Origin: NCEH01 sp043195195
GTDB lineage: Bacteria > Pseudomonadota > Alphaproteobacteria > Rhizobiales > Xanthobacteraceae
Reading direction: 5' to 3'
DNA: 64,000 nucleotides
Assembly: GCF_043195195.1 (NCBI RefSeq)
Contig: NZ_JBAFWT010000018.1
Coordinates: 1-64,000 of the forward strand
Position 1 is the first letter of the stretch. The number at the start of each line of letters is the position of its first letter. The notes beneath the pieces are model-generated. The model did no database searches. It worked only from the letters and a program-made list of their open reading frames with translations, and was not told where the DNA came from. Positions 61,542 through 64,000 of the stretch are shown one piece after another. The translations under genes and the position numbers were made by a program.

Positions 61542-63089
61542 ATGGCGCTCCAGGCACGGCTCGAATTCCGGCAGAGCCAGTCTCTGGTCATGACGCCGCA
61601 GCTGATGCAGGCCATCAAGCTGCTGCAGCTCTCGAATATGGAGCTGTCCGCCTATGTCGAAGCGGAGCTTGAGCGCAACCCGCTGCTTGAGCGTGTGGCG
61701 GAGCCCGAGGGCGGCGCCACCGAAGCTGAACCCGAGGCGCCTGCGGCCGCAGCCGCCGAGGAGCGCGAAATTCCGTCCTCCGGCGATTTCCTCGACGGCG
61801 ATTCTGAGCCGAGCCGCGCCAAGATGGAGAGCCAGCTCGATACCGACCTTGGGAATGTCTTTCCGGACGATGTGCCGGCCGAGCGGGCGCTGGGCTCGGG
61901 GACACCCAGCGCGGTGGAATGGGGCGGCGGCAGCGGAGGCGGCGAGCGGAGCGAGGATTATAACCCCGAGGCTTTTCTCGCCAGCGAGAGCACGCTTGCC
62001 GATCATCTCGAAGCGCAGCTCTCGCTTGCCGAGACTGATCCCGTCCGGCGTATCATCGGGCTCAATCTGATTGGGATGATCGATGAGACCGGCTATCTTG
62101 TCGGCGACATCGCCGAACTTGCCGACCAGATGAGGGTGCCGCTGGACGAGGTGGAGAGCGTGCTGCGCCGCATCCAGACCTTCGAGCCTACCGGCGTCGG
62201 TGCGCGTACCCTTTCGGAATGTTTGGCGTTGCAATTGCGCGAGCGCAACCGCTGCGACCCCGCCATGGAGGCGCTGCTCGCCAATCTTGAATTGCTTGCG
62301 CGCCACGACCGCAATGCGTTGCGCCGTGTCTGTGGGGTGGATTCGGAAGATCTTGCCGAGATGATTGGCGAGATCCGCGCGCTCGATCCCAAACCCGGCC
62401 TGATCTTCGGCAGCGGCGTGCTGCATCCCCTGGTGCCCGACGTGTTCGTGAAGGAAGGGCCGGACGGCTGCTGGCTGGTGGAACTCAATTCCGACACCTT
62501 GCCGCGCGTGCTGGTGAACCAGAGCTATCACGCCTCGGTTGCCAAGGCGGCGCGGTCGCCAGAGGAGAAGACGTTCCTGGCGGACTGCCTGCAGAGTGCG
62601 GGATGGCTGACGCGCTCGCTCGACCAGCGCGCCCGAACCATTCTGAAGGTGTCGAGCGAAATCGTGCGTCAGCAGGATGCGTTTTTGGTCCATGGCGTGC
62701 GCCATCTGCGGCCGCTGAACCTGCGCACGGTGGCGGATGCCATCGGCATGCACGAATCTACCGTCTCGCGTGTCACATCGAACAAATATATCTCGACGCC
62801 GCGCGGCGTGCTGGAGCTTAAATTCTTCTTCTCCTCATCCATCAATGCCTCGGGGGGCGGGGAGGCCCATTCCGCCGAGGCGGTGCGCCACCGCATCAAG
62901 AGCCTGATCGATGCGGAGGTTTCCAGCGATGTCCTCTCCGACGATACCTTGGTGCAGAAGCTCAAAGCTGACGGCATCGACATCGCCCGACGCACGGTCG
63001 CCAAGTATCGTGAGAGCATGAACATCGCCTCTTCGGTCCAGCGTCGGCGCGAAAAGCAGGCCCAGCGGGCGGAGGCTTCTTACAGCTAG
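61542..63089 (+). CDS. rpoN: RNA polymerase sigma-54 factor
   Basis: RpoN directs polymerase to -24/-12 promoters for nitrogen, motility and other regulons and needs an AAA+ activator. The 515-residue protein has the Gln/Leu-rich region I (LEFRQSQSLVMTPQLMQAIK then LLQLSNMELSAYVE), an acidic region II, the core-binding domain, a helix-turn-helix (TVADAIGMHESTVSRVTSNK), and the RpoN box ARRTVAKYRE at 482-491. ATG 61542 follows GCAGGGAG by about 8 bases. It is the last gene of the lpt-rpoN group. Confidence 0.96.
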   Translation: MALQARLEFRQSQSLVMTPQLMQAIKLLQLSNMELSAYVEAELERNPLLERVAEPEGGATEAEPEAPAAAAAEEREIPSSGDFLDGDSEPSRAKMESQLDTDLGNVFPDDVPAERALGSGTPSAVEWGGGSGGGERSEDYNPEAFLASESTLADHLEAQLSLAETDPVRRIIGLNLIGMIDETGYLVGDIAELADQMRVPLDEVESVLRRIQTFEPTGVGARTLSECLALQLRERNRCDPAMEALLANLELLARHDRNALRRVCGVDSEDLAEMIGEIRALDPKPGLIFGSGVLHPLVPDVFVKEGPDGCWLVELNSDTLPRVLVNQSYHASVAKAARSPEEKTFLADCLQSAGWLTRSLDQRARTILKVSSEIVRQQDAFLVHGVRHLRPLNLRTVADAIGMHESTVSRVTSNKYISTPRGVLELKFFFSSSINASGGGEAHSAEAVRHRIKSLIDAEVSSDVLSDDTLVQKLKADGIDIARRTVAKYRESMNIASSVQRRREKQAQRAEASYS

Positions 63090-63173
63090 GCCATGCCTTC
63101 GGTCTCTGGCGGGAGCTGTTTACTTAATTCGACAAGATAAAATAACACCGCAGCAGAAAAACAGAGCGGTTGG

Positions 63174-64000
63174 ATGGGGGAAATGCTTCAGGTCTGGGTC
63201 GTCGTCATGGTGGCGCTTGGCTATATCGGTTTCCTGTTCGCCGTGGCGAGCTTCGGGGACCGGCAGCGCAGCCGCGCCTATCCTGACGGCGCCGCGGACA
63301 TGGGGCCGCGCCGATCCAGCTGGCTGATGGGGCGTCTCTGGCGGCGCAAGCCCGGCGCCGTGCGACCGCTGATCTATTCCCTTTCGCTCGCGGTCTATTG
63401 CACGTCCTGGACCTTCTTCGGATCGGTCGGCCTCGCGACCCTCCAGGGGTTCGACTTCCTGACCATCTATATCGGTCCGATCATCGTCATCGCCATCTGC
63501 AGCCCGCTGCTGCTGCGGGTGGTGGAGCTGGCGAAGGCCCACAACATCACCTCGATCGCCGATTTTCTCGCGGCCCGATTCGGTAAGAACCAGGGCATCG
63601 CGGCCCTGGTGTCTGTTGTGGCCATCATTGGCTCGATTCCTTATATTTCTTTACAACTTAAAGCGGTCTCCTCCTCGCTCCTGGCGGTGATGGGTCCCCT
63701 CGGCGCGACCCCCGTCGCGCTTCCGGTGGGCGGTGATCTTGCCTTGTTCATCGCTTTCGCCATGGCCGCCTTCGCGGTGTTGTTCGGCACCCGACACACC
63801 GATGCGACCGAGCACCAGGACGGTCTGATGCTCGCGGTCGCGACGGAATCGATCGTCAAGCTGGTGGCCTTTCTGACGGTCGGATTCGCGGTGACCTTCG
63901 TCATTTTCGACGGGCCCGTCGCGCTGTGGTACGCGGCCCGCGAGTCGGGGGCGACGGGCCCGTTCGAACGCGGTATCTCGCTGGAGAACTGGGTCACCAT
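63174..64000 (+). CDS. CrbS-type sensor histidine kinase with sodium/solute symporter domain (3' truncated)
   Basis: The frame stays open to the window edge, so only about 275 residues are seen. They form transmembrane helices of the SSS family with the phrases PLIYSLSLAVYCTSWTFFGS, ITSIADFLAARFG and TRHTDATEHQDGLMLAVATE, which are characteristic of the CrbS/PutP-like kinases. In complete members, a PAS, HisKA and HATPase (sometimes a receiver) follow, linking acetate or other solute sensing to gene control. ATG 63174 is used; an ATG 9 bases later is equally possible. A gap of 84 bases separates it from rpoN. Confidence 0.88.
   Translation, partial: MGEMLQVWVVVMVALGYIGFLFAVASFGDRQRSRAYPDGAADMGPRRSSWLMGRLWRRKPGAVRPLIYSLSLAVYCTSWTFFGSVGLATLQGFDFLTIYIGPIIVIAICSPLLLRVVELAKAHNITSIADFLAARFGKNQGIAALVSVVAIIGSIPYISLQLKAVSSSLLAVMGPLGATPVALPVGGDLALFIAFAMAAFAVLFGTRHTDATEHQDGLMLAVATESIVKLVAFLTVGFAVTFVIFDGPVALWYAARESGATGPFERGISLENWVT

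Overview
The window is high-GC chromosomal DNA from an alphaproteobacterium of the order Hyphomicrobiales (Rhizobiales), most likely Xanthobacteraceae (Xanthobacter, Azorhizobium or Ancylobacter type). The evidence is a SciP/DUF1153 cell-cycle regulator, rpsT just upstream of dnaA, three Omp25/Omp31-type barrel proteins, a short RNase D, an NDUFA9-like protein, EcfG-type promoter motifs, and a crtYIBX carotenoid cluster. The genus is an inference. No rRNA, tRNA, insertion sequence, prophage or CRISPR array was seen.

Layout. 0-4.5 kb: the 3' part of a DctA-type transporter facing an uvrC-pgsA-moaD-moaE block. 4.6-7.1 kb: three exported beta-barrel paralogues. 7.2-11.2 kb: an oxidoreductase/aminotransferase pair, best read as GnnA/GnnB for 2,3-diaminoglucose lipid A, then the lipid II flippase murJ. 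11.3-15.7 kb: an RND efflux adaptor and pump. 15.8-22 kb: cobT, an orphan histidine kinase, a thermonuclease, a uracil-DNA glycosylase family protein, the Fe-S carrier ApbC/Mrp, and an orphan Tat-exported TRAP binding protein. 22.1-22.7 kb: a parS-like palindrome and a small exported repeat protein. 22.8-28.1 kb: glyQ, an MFS carrier, glyS and sciP.

28.1-36.6 kb: a C-P lyase operon, phnG-H-I-J-(GNAT)-K-L-M-N, on the minus strand. It diverges from phnF and a flavin-type protein across a perfect 9-bp inverted repeat that is a good candidate PhnF operator. No phnCDE transporter is present. 36.7-41.7 kb: crtY, crtI, crtB and crtX; crtE and crtZ are absent. 41.7-43.4 kb: a small exported protein and two tandem secreted proteins with cyanovirin-N-type (CVNH) repeats. 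43.4-50 kb: palindromic C/T-rich repeats, ilvD, csbD with an exact EcfG promoter match, folC, accD, an AT-rich block and an exported choloylglycine-hydrolase family enzyme. 50-54.9 kb: trpF-trpB-(small exported protein)-trpA, an NDUFA9-like gene and an unknown gene. 55-58.1 kb: rpsT, a 1.1-kb gene-free stretch and dnaA. 58.2-64 kb: RNase D, lptC-lptA-lptB, rpoN and the start of a CrbS-type sensor kinase.

Envelope biogenesis recurs across the window (pgsA, barrel proteins, gnnAB, murJ, RND pump, lptCAB). dnaA, sciP and the parS-like site suggest proximity to the replication origin, but no origin could be identified.
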